Shown here piece by piece: positions 1 to 14,873 of a DNA stretch of 64,000 nucleotides. The stretch comes from Haliclona indistincta (lineage: Eukaryota > Porifera > Demospongiae > Haplosclerida > Chalinidae). Made by a program: the position numbers and the translations under genes. The notes beneath the pieces were generated by a model. That model made no database searches. It was not told where the DNA came from and worked only from the letters and a program-made list of their open reading frames with translations. Numbering within the stretch: the stretch's first letter is position 1; every line of letters starts with the position of its first letter. The stretch is from positions 15,856,902-15,920,901 of the forward strand of contig OZ024783.1 of the NCBI GenBank assembly GCA_964017065.1, written 5' to 3'.

Positions 1-272
1 TGAATATTAGCTCAGTTAAAGTACAGCAGTTGATCAAGTCGAGATCTTCAACAGCACCCGTTACTCGTTAAACCACACCCCTAACTCGTGACGTCAGAAC
101 TAGTCAAATTTACCATTTGGTGTGCACCGTAAACGCGAATCTAAACTCACTGAATTTTAGATTTAATCGAAAACGACATATTCTCTACTTTTCAGCTTAC
201 AGCACGCAGCCTTTGCTTCATTACCAGCACAGACTGAAGTAATTTTTTGAACCTGAAGACTTAATTATAGCA
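1..272. other. Unassigned 5' flank
   Basis: I see no convincing exon or RNA gene here. The stretch lies upstream of the duplicated 5' module that begins near 273 and has no counterpart upstream of gene B, so it marks the left edge of that duplication. Confidence 0.4.
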
Positions 273-789
273 ATCCACTCTATAGCTACATGTTTGTAAA
301 TGCACATAACTAAAATTGTGTATCAGTGAGTGTAACAGTACCGATACAGTACTGATACACTGAATATCAGCATTGATACCGATACCGATGCTGGTATCAG
401 TGCATCACTACTTTAATTATTTGTGTATCATATGATTCACAGTATTCTATTGTTACACTATAGTTGGGCAGGACTCCACTTGATATGGCAAAACAGTTTA
501 GAGAACAAGACATGATAAACTATCTTGAAGGACTTACTGATGGTCAGTGTACATGTTAGTACTATACTTGTTCATTATGACAGTAAATGCTGGATGTTTC
601 ATTGTTGACAGAGCATTGTTGTACAGTTAAAACGTGTGCTATTGTTGAAATTCAATAATCGTTAACTCAGGACACTGACGAGTGTAGAATGTAGCTACAG
701 TAACGGAAGGTCAAGTATTTATCGGGGAAGTGTACTGACACATGTACTGAACTTGCATGTATGGTGCCCCTCCCACATCACCTGGTGAG
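273..789 (+). repeat. Duplicated 5' module of gene A (promoter, exon 1, start of intron 1)
   Basis: This roughly 500-bp block is closely matched by two pieces near gene B: 30966-31046 and, after a 2.7-kb insertion, 33786-34229. By eye the two are above 90% alike through the upstream region, the 58-nt first exon and about 250 bp of intron 1. It carries the runs of ACCGATAC/GTATCAG short repeats just upstream (about 340-410). The bodies of genes A and B are far more diverged than this block, so it was either copied recently or kept similar by gene conversion or selection. The promoter presumably lies here, but I see no clear TATA box. Confidence 0.8.
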
Positions 790-3700
790 CCTCTTGTCAG
801 CAGCTTCTAATGGTCTCCGTTTCTTCAATACTGGGCTTGCCAGTTGTCCTGTAGTACATATCGAACCATCAAGTGTCTAGGAAGTCTACTGTGGACAGTT
901 TTTCCTTCGTAAAAGAATGCAGCGCCCGTAATGGTTGCCAAAGTAGGCAAATCACGAAATGAATCAAAAACTAAGCCGAAAGCTAATTTAAAAGTCTTAA
1001 AACGCTTCGTTATACAGGTGTATACTTGCATTGCAACTATCGGTGCCTAGCTCTTAGCCGTTTCTGAGATTCAGCTTGCATGGACACACACACTTAAACA
1101 GACTACTGTATGCCTCGTGGCTCCGCCCATACCAAGGTATAATCATTCAACACTATCTACTGTAGACATGTACTGTACATGTATGATAGTCTCTGTTTCT
1201 TTAGCTACACCATCATCGCCATCTCTACCACTAACACCATCTCCTCCACCATCACATGGTAAGAAGCAATGTAATCTACACACTAACATGTTTGAACCAT
1301 CATACATGAGTAGTGAGTGAACCTATTGTTAGCATACAGCTTATATACACTGATCAGGCTTTGTAGTCTAGCAAACTCGCAAGTCAATGAGTTTCAACTG
1401 ACCAATCAGATTGCTCATGAATATAGTTGCCCCAAATAATCCTGCACAACTATAATCATGGTTTAAAATGTCCTATATACAGTGCTGTGTATAAAGAGTA
1501 TTTTACTGCTAACTCGATTGTTTTGACTTGGTACACAAAACGGCAAGATACCAAAGGCGAAAGAAAGTGTTCCTCTTCGTGTAGTTTGCTTTTAATATAA
1601 TTTATTTGCCGTTCCAGAGGATAACTAGCTTGTCTAGCTTACCCAACGACGTACTTGTGTCAATGGCAACAGACACAGGTTGGGTTTATTTTAAGTTAAG
1701 CGGCATGCTCAGTCACTTTATAGAGATAATTTATTAAGCGACACTCTATAGTGTTCATTTTCATGGCTAAACAGCACCCTTTCTAGAGTGTAGCACATAG
1801 TGTATAGTTGCATGGGCTGAGCCCTATCCAGCATAGACTGTACTTTGACATTATCTTACACATTTATAATGAACGAAGTACAATTATCTATGATTCATCT
1901 GGATTGGTTAGGATTATATTATGTTCAACTTGTGCTGTTCTACAAGCTTTTCCTGAGCAAATTCTCTGCTGTGCTGTGTGTGTGGGTGTGACATTATTTA
2001 TATTTCACCACACATCAGATTATTTGCAATTCGCTGTACAATTCATAATCTGTCATTAGTACTGTCAAAAAACAAATGTAATCATGTATATAAGTTAGAC
2101 GACGAGGCCATGGGATCTACGCTGTTTAGAAACCGAGGCGGGTTTGTTGTGACGACCGAGCGTAGCGAGGTCGTTACACAACCCGGCCGAGGTTTCTAAA
2201 CCGCGTAGATCCCATTGGCCGAGGCGTCTAACTATTTTAGAGTATAGCCACGAGTAGCTAAGCAACACTCACACGACGGATTTTGTAAACAAAGAAATGG
2301 CGTTTTTGAAAAGCCGAGGCGTGCTAAAGTTGTTTCTTACGTAGTTCTAAACAGAGAAAGGGCAATCTTCGATGGCGAAAAACACTCAGCAGTATATACT
2401 CTTACACAGGAATACTCCAATGTCAATGTTAATCGAATGGTAAGTCAAGCGCCTCTAGCATTAAACTGTCCACACAGAAGCTCTTTGGGTCGCCAGCCAT
2501 GTGCGCCACTATAACAAACTCCACCCTGGCTTTTGAAACTCCTCCCCTGCCACGGCATGCTGTGCGCACTGCACTGCGGACTCGCGACTAACGATCGAAA
2601 GCGAGCAACATTTCTAGCTCGACTCCACTTGTCTATCTGCGCTACGTGTCAACTAGTCGTCGCTCTTGTTTATGATAGTCTTTTCGTTATGCAGAGAGAA
2701 TGAATCCAACAATTCCTGTACTGGGTCAAGTTGGCTTCTAAGTAGCGCGGCTTGGATACTAAGTGCGCGGTTTGGATACTAAGCTATTTAGAGTCCAAGC
2801 TGTAGTCAATCTCATTGGTCAATATCACTAGACTATACTCTAAGTCTATTTAGCTTTTGTCAAGTTTTGTGTCCAAGTGCTTTGTTACTTGTGACTAAAT
2901 GGGTGTGGTTAGATTGAGCGCTCCTAATTTAAATCTTGAATCTGCAATCGAGTGCTGAGTTCTCTCAGTTAGAATTGACAACTAACAACCACTTGAATCA
3001 GTTTGCACACATACATTTATAGCAACAGACCAGCAATGAGTTACAATACGAGACACTAAGGTGGCCGTGCAGCACACAGCAACAAACATCACACACAAGT
3101 TCAATTGTTCTAATCACAGACACATGTAAGAATCGAGGGTCTGTTACAAATCCTAAAACCATTAAGATGAGAAGACTTACACAAAACTGAGACTAAAAAG
3201 TTACACTAGAGGACAAAATAATTAGGTTTTCGTTATGTATTATTTTGTACAACGATTATACTACAATCGTTCGTATAGTTTAAAATGATGATTGTTGTTT
3301 GATCAGATTGCTTGAAACTGCCTCACTTGAAGTGATCTTGTACAACAAGACCGCTTCAAGCAAAATTAATGGTTAAGACTGTTCAAACAAGACCGCTTCA
3401 AGCAATCTGATCGTACGACAATCACCATTAAAAAAACTATACGACAATTTCAAACTTACGTAACGGAAATTTCATTTTGTCCATTACTGTATGCTCCAAC
3501 AATAAAAAAATTATAGAAACATCCTGGAATCATTGATCATTTAAGTTTGTCTGATCAAGAATGGTCGGATATTTGCAACTATAATTATAGTCGGTTATTT
3601 TCCTAAGAATTTTAGCTACAGACTCCAAACCACAGTAGTAGATGTCATTTTGACGATTAACTCATCGACATCAATTACTTTTTTTCAAAAAACTTGTTTG

Positions 3701-6436
3701 ACTGGACATTGAAACACTTGGATCCGACAAATTAATTTCCAATGTCACACCATTGGACATAAAAATCTAAAAAAAATTTCATTGAAATTTTCATTGCTCA
3801 TTCTTCATTATTGCAGCAACTTTATGTTATTATCATTTTTCAGAATCTGTTAACCCTGATGCTGCTCATGAGGCGTTGGATCAAAGCGCCACTGTGACCA
3901 TCACTAACCTTGTGGTCAATGGGTCACCAGGGAGTGGCAAGACGTCGGTAGTGAACCTGTCCGTTGGTGAACCAGCTCCCACAGTACGCAACAGTACCGG
4001 CTGTGTAGAGAAGCCAGTACGTGCTATAGCTCATGGTGCAATGCACGCTCGTGGAACCAAATTACACAAACTAGAAACAAAGGCATTTCTTGACATGATC
4101 AATCAGGGAATGAGACACGAAATAGAGAAGACAATGAGAAGTAGACACACTAGAGCATGTACCACACCTCACAAGCAGCACTGGTGGGAACGACTCAAGA
4201 AGTGGATCGTCAACAAGAAGGCGCAGCAACGTCCTGCAGCAACAGAGCGACGTTCTGAACCAGCTGAGGAAGACATCATGGTGTTTTCAAAGCTGCTGGA
4301 GGAAATATTCTCTAGTGGTTCATCTCCTGACTTCCTGACGGCTCATCTTGTGTTGACAATAGACTCCGGTGGTCAACCCAATTTCATGGATGCTGCTCGT
4401 CTGTTTCTACGGAACAACTCTCTCTACCTGCTGACAATCAAACTGAACGAGAGGTTGGACCAGAAACCCAAATTTGATTTCTTTATCAACGGGAAGCCAA
4501 TCAGCATGTGCAGCACAGCTATTCAACTGACCAACCTACAGCTGGTGGAGTGTCTTGCCAAGAATGTGTCATCAGTTCAACTCACGGCCACACCCAACAC
4601 AGAGGATGAACCAAGACAAGCAAAGTTCATGATTGTCGGCACCTTCCTGGACAAAGCTGATGAATGCCAAGACGAGACAATCGCCGACAAGAACCGCATC
4701 CTTCGTGATCGACTGAAGGATTGTGAGTCAGATCGGATTGACGAGGGAGAGGACGTGATATTGGCCGTCAATGCAATCACCAGTGATCCTGAAAAGCGTG
4801 AGAAGGCAGCCTTGAGACTACAGGAGAAGATTACAACCATTCCTGGCACCACAATCAAAACCAAAATCAAGTTGCGATGGTTTGGTCTGCTCCTGCACTT
4901 GCTGGATGAGGCCGAGAAGAAGAGCATGTCCATTCTCCCACTCAGTGCAGTCCTAGCCGCTGGGAAATGTCTCAAGATGTCTGAACAGGAAACTCGACTA
5001 GCTCTAAAGTTCTTTCACGAGCTCAATCTGATCATGCATTACCCAACCAAAAAGTTGGACCATCTTGTGTTTGTGGATGTGAATCCTGTTCTTGAACTAG
5101 TCTCTTATCTTATTGGAGTATCGTTTATCGATAAGCACATGCTCGATGAGATTTTCAAGCCTAATCTACCCGCTGATGCCCAAAGGAAGCTGAAAGAGTT
5201 CGGTAGATTCTCGCGAGATATTTTGGATTCGTCTTTTCCGTTTTCATCACCGTTTACTGCTGACGTGTTTCTTGATCTGCTAGAGCACCTTTCAGTTGTC
5301 GCTCGTATTGTGAAAGCTGGTCAAACCAGCTACTTCCTCCCGTGTGCTTTACGTTCGGCACCTGAACACATCCTCAGAGACAAGGAACAGAATTGTACCA
5401 ATCCATGGAGTGTGAGGCTGATGATTCGACGTGAAGCTGTCCCAGTAGCCGTCCCTATTCCAAAGGGTTATGTCCCCACCTTGGCTGTTTGTCTTTTGAA
5501 CTCGACAGAATTTGAAACAGACACCACTAGCCACCAGTATCGTGACATCATGTGCCTCTGCTACACTGCTGGCAGCGGCTATGTTTACCTGATCGAAAGG
5601 GATCACCAGGTGGAGATCAACTACAGCGGTGCTAAAACCTTACCAGAAAGATGTTTCGACATTCGCTCCAAGATAATTTCAGCTCTCAGTGAGGTCGAGG
5701 AGAAGCTTCATTTCGTGGCAGACATCCTGATCAAAGAGGACGTGTTTCTGTGTTCCTGTCTCAATGAGCCAGCTGGTCATTATTGCACATACAACCCACA
5801 CGCTAACACAGTTGTGTGTGATAGAACCAAACAGCCACACCACCTCAACCAACAACAACAGTATTGGATACAGCACCAGTCAACAGGTGAGCTAGACACA
5901 ATGACAAGCTTACACTATAATGAGATAAGAGAATGAGCTAGTTGTTATGATTGTAATGAGGTGTTTGTGTGTGATACTCTAATAATTGTTGAGTGTCTTC
6001 ACTTCATGTGTTCTCATGTGTAGATGAGCTGAGGAGACCAGGCACATCTGAGCAGACCCCACGCACAGCTGCTGCTGGTGTTAGTGGTGACCTCTCTAGA
6101 ACACTCAGTGAGTGACATCATAATGAGAGTCCTCCTGTTATTATTAATCTATATTATACTCTCACAGCTGCTAATGATCTAGTGGACGTGTTGGTCGTGA
6201 TTCGTGATGTCATCATTTGGAAGCACCTTGGGTTACAACTAGGCCTTCTCCGCTCCTCACTGGAGAAGATAGACCTTGAGCAGCAAGGCAGAATAGATAG
6301 CTGTAAGATAGCCATGCTCTCGGCATGGCTACAGCAACAGGATGATGTCTCAAAGAGGGGAGTCCCTTCATGGAGTGTGTTGAGAGCTGCACTGCTGAGG
6401 ATGGGAGAGAATGAGATAGCTGACAAGATCCAGTAA
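485..6436 (+). CDS. Gene A: P-loop GTPase (Roc-like)-COR-like-death domain protein, five exons
   Basis: Proposed exons are 485-542, 1205-1258, 3844-5886, 6024-6107 and 6168-6436, all with GT-AG borders and phase 1 at every junction. The sum is 2,508 nt, giving 835 aa and a TAA stop. Exon 1 encodes a 19-aa leader beginning MAKQFREQDM; exon 2 is a Pro/Ser-rich linker. A Walker A motif (GSPGSGKT) lies at residues 64-71, a Walker B/switch motif DSGGQ near 211, and a G4-like TFLDKAD near 304. A COR-like region follows, containing the YFLPC motif typical of Roco-related proteins. The last exon (about residues 748-835) reads as a death domain. Proteins of this architecture are cytosolic signalling switches; a role in cell death or innate immunity is inferred. 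Exon 2 is the least certain exon: its removal keeps the frame. Paralogue: gene B. Confidence 0.82.
2095..2231. repeat. 137-bp palindromic MITE in intron 2 of gene A
   Basis: The two arms start TTAGACGACGAGGCCA and end TGGCCGAGGCGTCTAA and pair over almost the whole element around a short centre (GAGCGTAGCGAGGTC). It is noncoding and could form a long hairpin in RNA of gene A. The family resembles the other high-GC palindromes at 48084 and 48931 in style, not in sequence. Confidence 0.75.
3209..3484. mobile_element. 276-bp MITE with TA target duplication
   Basis: The ends read GAGGACAAAAT and ATTTTGTCCAT, inverted, and are flanked by TA on both sides (3207-3208 and 3485-3486). The interior repeats a CTTGAAGCG/CGCTTCAAG motif in both orientations. 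TA flanks and this end sequence suit a Tc1/mariner-type nonautonomous element. It sits in intron 2 of gene A. Confidence 0.65.
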
Positions 6437-7814
6437 CTGATGGTGAATTGTGACTAGTACATGATGCATTGTGAGTGTGTGTCTCTCATACAGGAGGAGA
6501 AACACAATGTAACAGTTTCAGTCTCATCTGTCATCCCATGTGACTGAATCTTAGATAACCAGACTCTCAAACTTGCTAATGAATCACTTTTTATTGTTGA
6601 TAAAATGATTTTCAATAGTTGCATGTATGTTCACCGTTAAAATGGGAGACCTTCTTGTGCATGCATGCATATGGAGCGCATGCACCCATCACTGTATACA
6701 GACTAGAGCATGAGGACTAGGCATGCATCTATAGCTAATAATATATAATATATTATGCCGGCATAATTTGCAGAATAATTGGTCAGTAAAAGCAAAATGT
6801 GGGTAAAAAACCGGAACAAAAACTGAACTGAACTGCAGTTTATGATTAAGGGTAAAGGGTGCATGGAGCACTATAGTTAGTGTGTTAAAATGTCATTAAG
6901 TCTTAATTTGATTATGTGAATAGAATGCCATGCAGTGACTTGACACATAAGTGACTGCATGCAAGGTGACGATTTACACTCAAATCTTCCTTGCAAGAAG
7001 TAATCAAACCTCTGTAGCTCATGAATTGCGACCACTAGTAGTAACACGGCAGCTATAAACTAATTCTATCATGGAACTTAAAATAGTGCTGGAGAAATTA
7101 ACATTAATTTTATCTGTATAATGAATGTTTGTTTACTGTAAACAAAACAATTATTACTTTGTTGATCACAATTAAGTATCCTCTGGTAATTCCCCAAATA
7201 ACAATCACTGAACTAATCGATTGAAAGCACCTGCAGTAAACAGTGATGACTCTAAATTTAAACCACTGATGTTTCTATAGCAATGACCATTAGCAAAATG
7301 TTAGTTGTAGATACAGAATCTAAACTTATAGCTAGGTAAGCTAGTTAATTATCATTGTCAGATACCATGTAGCTCTATAAAATTCCTTTAGTGATATCGT
7401 TTCCTCTAGCAACAGCTCCCCAGCACCCTAGCTGCAGTCAGGCATGGCTTCTCAATAATTATTTGAAGCCTTTTGTAATCTAGTTAGTGTCATCAATCAC
7501 TATGGCAACTGTGTATATATACTGGCTTTGAACATTGCTCTCAGCACCGATTCATCTTTGTACTGTACATACTATCTCAAGAGCACATGCACTCTGTATC
7601 ATTTTAATGTATATACTATTATTTTGTATACATGACTCATTATTATACAGGTATAATACTATCGACGTCATAAAATACAGTAACTCATGCCGCAATCTCA
7701 TCTTATACAATTTTAATCTACAAGGGAAGACTTGCAGTTTTCATTCTAAAGTAGCTGCTTTCACTATTATCATGACTACATACAAATAATTCAACTTGTA
7801 GCATACATAGTGAA
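6437..7814. other. AT-rich intergenic stretch
   Basis: No supported gene. Short open frames here lack coding character. The stretch separates gene A from the RPB6-bearing duplicated segment. Confidence 0.4.
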
Positions 7815-8505
7815 GTGTAATTAATACTTTCTTAGTATCCCAGGATACCAGACAGTAGATCTATAAGTATTAAATTTAACATGAAATTAATTTTGATTGT
7901 GACAGGAAAAGAGCAAAGTGTACTATAGAGTCATGAGAACAGAACAAAGCCCTCTCTAGTATCAGTGTGTGCATGTGTATTATAGAACTTATACCTTTTA
8001 TGAATGTTTCAGTGCATATAGTGAGAGTATTAGGGACTGCCCCACTTGTGAGGTCAAGTGTCACTATGTGTATACTCAGAGTCCTCTTGAGAAGGTGTAT
8101 GAAGTTACTAGTACTTTAGTCTATGTGTAGTTATAGGGCAAGTCCCTGCATGCTGAGTGACTGTGAGATTGTTTAGTCCTCTCAGTAAACAGAATGCTGT
8201 GCTGTTGTAACCACACCCACTCAACAAGACTGCACTGTATGCTGTCGTGTTTACATGCTTCCAGGGACAAAACACAGCTAGAGAGATAAAAGCTATGACA
8301 TGTTGTCCTTCAGTTGTACCAATACAAATCCCAAAGTACAAACAGCTAAACTATCTGTGGGACACGTAGCTGCTACAGTACATACAAAACACAGGTATCC
8401 GGACATGAAATTGTGAACACTGATAATAAAATTAATAGTTGTTTTCTTTAAAAATAGTACATGTACACAAGTTGGAACATAATGAATGTAGTTGTAGTGT
8501 GTGTA

Positions 8506-11012
8506 TTAGTCTGTGATTAGTTCCTCTACTGCCCAGTCTTCATAGCTACGGTCAGGTAGAAACCGGCGAATAATGATAGGTACCTTCTTAGCTCTGTAGT
8601 GAACAAGAATATAATGAGATTTTTAACAGTTTTTTTCAGCAAGCAGGTTTCACTGTACATCAAAATACATACACATCACTCCACCAAAACTTTTCCAACT
8701 GCAAAAGTAAATTCATCATTTTTTATGTCTAGTTTCCCACAAACATACATTGTCAACATACAACATACAACATACAACATACAACATACAACATACAACA
8801 TACAAAGATACATTGTCACAATAGTACAGGTATACAGTGGAACCTCTCTAATCTGGACACCACCAGAACCCACAAGCAATGTCCTGATTAGAGAGGTGTC
8901 CTGATTTCAGGTGCTTGTTAACCCTTCACAAGCGGCGGGTGACTATAGTCGCCCGGCAAGTTTGACGTCACCGGAAGTGGGCGTTAAAATTCGAAGATAG
9001 TTTATTTCACCTATAGACCAAATACAGCTATGTGGGGTGTGATGGCGAGCCATTGGCGGGGCCTGCGGCCCCCCCAAGCAGAGCTATGGCGGGATTACCT
9101 AGCACCACTGGGTCTTCAGGGGCTTCTTGACATAAAAAGCAGCCATACGTGCACTAAATTTGCCTCACACGTGCTGTTTCGACCAAACAAGCGGCGTTTT
9201 TTACTCCGGTGAGAGTGATTCTAGCACACGACAGTTGGTAGATCGTCAAGTGGGCGTGGTTAAACACAATTGTCATTGACAACAAGCCCGCACGTTGTGC
9301 AAGTTGATTTTGCATATTAACAGTGATCACAGCGCGAGTTTGTCTGTCTAATGGCTTGAAAGGTTAGTGAAATTCACAAAATAGAGGCTAGAATTGCTGT
9401 CCGCACTTGAAGGATTAAATGAACCATGCGTTTTACAGTGGGTGTCCTTATTTGAGGGGTTACACTGTACACAAAATTAATTTTGATTCCGCAATTCAAG
9501 GGTTATCACCTGCTCAGATTTCCGGCTACATTGTATCTAAATCTCCTTAGTTTTTTCAACAGCAGTAGTTTACATTGTCACTCAGCAGAAGGTTATAACC
9601 AATTATTTTAGTGAAGACCACAATGGAGTGGCTCATTGGTGGCTACTCTGATACCAAACACACATGACTAATTTAATTGAAAAAAAGGATATAATAAAGT
9701 ACCAACCAACCAATAAAACCACATGATAATAGAGTGTTTACATACATAGTACAAATTTATACGTAAGTACATACTATTTTCTCACTAACATTAATTTCAC
9801 AGCTTCATCTCACATTAATTACCAGTCCTTAGAAGACTCCATTACTCCAATATCATAGGGCCACTCACTATACATTGATAGTCTTACTCGTCAGTACTCG
9901 AGTGACTGTTCACGTGTGTATTACACAATCACAAGATGGTGTCTAATACTTAGCTGAGCGAATAAAAACGGTTTTTCTTCTTAAAGGTACAACTATTTTA
10001 ACTAGAAACCCCTGAAATAAGGACACCAACTATAATGTGTGTGCTGAATGTGATCCCAAATTGATACTTTGTATGTTTAACGACCCCTGAAATCGGGACA
10101 CTACGTGTGAGGGGTCCCGAGGATGTCTGGATTCCGCTGGATTCTGATGAGGTTCCGCTGTAGTTATTCAGACCACGGATCTAACATTGATAATTATACA
10201 AGAAACCCGTGAAGCTTTACTACCGAGACTTAATTCACTCAAGTTTAGACTAAATACAGAGGGGAAACCTGCTGCATGTGCAGCCAGAGCTTTTGACACC
10301 TCCAGTGAAGTATGTTTTTTTTGTCATAATAACAGTGTTCATGGTTTATATCGTGACATTACCGTATTCAGACCACGAATCTGACATTGAAAGTGTGTAC
10401 AGCAAATACATATGCGCTATAAAGAACTCTTTTAATGCAAGTGCTGCAGCAAAACATGTGCTTACAGATGACATGCACCTATACACGAGCTATGCCTATA
10501 ATAACACACGGTAATCCTCCATGATACGTACGTGACAAAAATTCTATATTGTGGCAGTACTAGTTTTTTTACATGTAGGTCTCAAAGGCATCTGGATCAC
10601 AATGGAACCTCTGACTGTGGACACCCCTGAAATAAGGACACACTCTATAATATGGTATATGGGCACTGCATGCATGTGGTTCCAAATCGATACTGTTGGT
10701 GAAATCAGGACATCTCTCTAATCAGGACACATGTGTGGGTCATAAGGGTGTCCTGATTAGAGGGATTCCATGGTTCTATAATGCAAGAAAGGGAAAATCT
10801 GAACCAGGACATTCTCAATTCGTATTACATTTTATTATGGTATCAGGACGATTCGTATTACATTTTATATGCATTTGATAAGCAGATAAGCCAACCACCA
10901 ATGTACACTAGGTATGATTCACACATGTGTGTGTACTCACTTTAACTCCTTGGTCGCTATCTTGAGTGGGTCAGTCTCTCCATCCAGCTCTACCATTACC
11001 GGGGCACCCATA
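8506..11012 (-). CDS. POLR2F: RNA polymerase subunit RPB6/RPABC2, last two exons
   Basis: RPB6 is the common subunit of RNA polymerases I, II and III. Two minus-strand exons are clear: 11012-10941 encodes the segment starting [15 protein letters not shown], and 8593-8506 encodes [14 protein letters not shown] through [12 protein letters not shown] and a TAA stop. These match the conserved C-terminal half of animal RPB6. Splice sites are CTCTCAG acceptor, GTGAGT donor and CACTACAG acceptor; the split codon (AA+A, Lys) joins the exons in frame. The 2.3-kb intron between them is full of MITEs. I could not find the upstream exons (the acidic N-terminus and the TKYERARVLG-type segment) to the right, so this is either a partial copy or the exons are too short or far away to see. 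Confidence 0.85.
8757..8803. repeat. 7-bp minisatellite (ACATACA)n
   Basis: Six to seven tandem copies of a 7-bp unit CATACAA lie just upstream of the pogo-like MITE. The array is absent from the paralogous site near 55640, so it arose or expanded after the segmental duplication. Confidence 0.85.
8835..9467. mobile_element. Pogo/Tigger-like MITE interrupted by a piggyBac-type MITE
   Basis: The ends are CAGTGGAACCTCTCTAATC and an inverted GAGGGGTTACACTG, flanked by TA. The paralogous, uninterrupted copy is at 55662-55800. CAGT ends with TA flanks and GGAACCTC are typical of pogo-type elements; that assignment is inference. Related fragments recur at about 10003-10165, 10600-10773, 11940-12130, 56320-56470, 56768-56950 and 63760-63850. 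Confidence 0.65.
8922..9414 (-). mobile_element. 493-bp piggyBac-type MITE with TTAA flanks
   Basis: TTAA at 8918-8921 and 9415-9418 flanks inverted ends CCCTTCACAAGCGG and CCGCACTTGAAGG. An element of exactly the same length lies in the opposite orientation at 61849-62341. The corresponding site in each paralogous segment is empty, which fixes the boundaries. TTAA duplication with CCC termini is the piggyBac signature. A 60-codon open frame inside is not evidently coding. Confidence 0.85.
9990..10776. repeat. Cluster of pogo-like MITE fragments in RPB6 intron
   Basis: Repeated modules read ACCCCTGAAATAAGGACACC, GTGTCCTGATTAGAGGG and their complements. At least two decayed elements lie here (about 10003-10165 and 10600-10773). 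The same layout recurs at 56320-56950 and 61105-61735, so these insertions predate the segmental duplication. Confidence 0.6.
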
Positions 11013-12290
11013 CTGAGAGAGAATAGACATAATAATAATAGCACACATAATGATGTGTGTGTGTTCACTGTTAGAAACTGGTTTGGTGACTGCATTGCTT
11101 GATGACAAATTTGATGCTATCAGAACCACATTAGCGCATGTATGTCAGCTATGGTTGCAACCATAGCTGAGGCATGTGACCCACAGCAACTGCTTGCCAA
11201 AGGGAAGCACCACGATCGTCACAATTGGCTTGTTGCCAAAGTAGGCTTGTAATTGACACAGGTGAGAATTTTATCAAGTGATTGCACATTAGTAAAAAAC
11301 AGAACTCAACGTGAACTTTTTTACAGAAATGGCGATTCTGATAGAATGCCAGTTAATGCAATAAGAAGCTCATTGGTGATATAAGGGCTGCTTATGATGG
11401 AATGAACCATATACATTGCATTTTGCGGACCAAAATATATTTTTGTTGTTGCACACTTTCAATGTTTTATGTAACAGTTGACACCAAAATAACGTCACTA
11501 TACTGCGGTTTCACACTCGCATGGCGGGTTTCTTTACTGAGTCACAAGACAGACAGACAGACACACCCGAAAGAGAGAAATACTATCACACACGCGTAGA
11601 GTAAAAATGATCTCATTCACACTCTCCATATCAACAGGCAATGCAATAAAACAACAGGTATATAGACAACAATATCACTCTATGCACAAGAAGCCATGTG
11701 TACCATTTAGAGAGATACATATCCTGTTTAAAGTCAAATTACATTAGCTGGCAGACTCTCCTTCAATGAGTAATAAAACAACTATAGTTCTAAATAATAA
11801 ACACACACCATGTGACAGCCCTAGCTGTGAACAAGGCATAAATTTTGAGGAATTCTTGCAATTTTTGCAACACATTTTTCAGTGGTTCACAAACATGTAC
11901 AAGTATTTGAAACCCCTCCTTGTCGACACTGCATGTGATCACAAATTGATTTAACAACTCTAAAATCAAAAATTCCACTAATCAGAACACCTCTCTAATC
12001 AGGACACCTCTCTAATCGGGACACTTTTTGATTAGGGTGGTGGTTATACTGGGTAGGGTGGTGGTTATACTCTCTAATGTGGACACCATAGGTCCCAATG
12101 GTGTCCACATTAGAGAGGTTCAACTATACACAGACTACTACATCTAGCAATCCACTGGACATAAAACAGTAGATTTGTCATGTGTAAATGAAGTTTTGTT
12201 ACATCAAGATATCAAAATAAGACAAAATATTGATACAAAAGGGACAAGCTAAGCATTGTAGCAAAGTGTTTTCCTCTTTAGCGTTGTCAG

Positions 12291-14248
<1,958 letters not shown>

Positions 14249-14252
14249 TTAA

Positions 14253-14842
14253 CCCTTTAACCCCTATTGTTGCCATTTGGCAACATACATACTTCAGACA
14301 CCATAACTTTATCAAAAAGTGTTAAAATATTCCGAAATTAAGCTAAATTGAAGAATACAAATAACCGCAAAAACTCCAGTGGTTTTCGGCGCGCCCCCTG
14401 CGCTAAACGTAATGGTGACGGCATTTCTATGGCTTCAGTGCAAATTACACAACATTTTAGGAGAAACAAAATGGCCGCCAAGAAAATTTGGACATTTTAT
14501 GGCTTCAGGGTGCTCGGAAACACATTTTTGTGCATTCTCTATGATCTGGGCTACATTTTGCACTCACCAAAACCACTGCTATTTGTGTGTACTTTCAGTA
14601 TCCAGCCCCAAAGTACTAACTTTGAGCAAAATTTGACGAGGTCGTTGCACTTTATCGGCTTCACTTTCGAAGTGGGAGGAGCATATCGACTGACTTGAGT
14701 GTTGGCAATTGCGGCTACTCACTGGCGTAAAAGGAAGCAAATTTGAGACCAGTAGCACAAAAGACACACGAGATATTCACGAAAGAAGTGGTCAGCATTT
14801 ACGAGGTTAAAATTTCAGTAAGATAATTTAGTAATTAAAGGG
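14253..14842. mobile_element. 590-bp TTAA-flanked MITE (piggyBac type)
   Basis: TTAA at 14249-14252 and 14843-14846 flanks inverted ends CCCTTTAACCCC and TAATTAAAGGG. An inner hairpin TGTTGCCATTTGGCAACA lies near the left end. A 116-codon open frame (14348-14698) lies inside and has no recognisable domain. It is a different family from the 493-bp elements. Confidence 0.75.
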
Positions 14843-14873
14843 TTAAAAGGTATGAAGTAAATATGTACACGTA

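Larger units (their letters stand above)
7815..12290. repeat. Segmental duplication, copy 1 (carries intact RPB6 terminal exons)
   Basis: This block is collinear with 59468-64000 (and in part with 54683-57063). Shared landmarks include the start near TTTCTTRGTATCCCAGGATACC, both RPB6 exons, a perfect 22-bp palindrome at 11147-11168 and the final GACAAGCTAAGCA. The copies differ by indels and separate MITE insertions, so the split is old compared with the tandem duplication at 52.7-62.3 kb. The far copy runs out of the window, so the true length is unknown. Confidence 0.85.

Noticed and set aside
4577..4975. 132-codon minus-strand frame
   Set aside because: It is a shadow of the gene A GTPase exon, with no motif of its own.
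14348..14698. 116-codon frame inside the TTAA-flanked MITE
   Set aside because: No piggyBac transposase motif, and the element is of MITE size.
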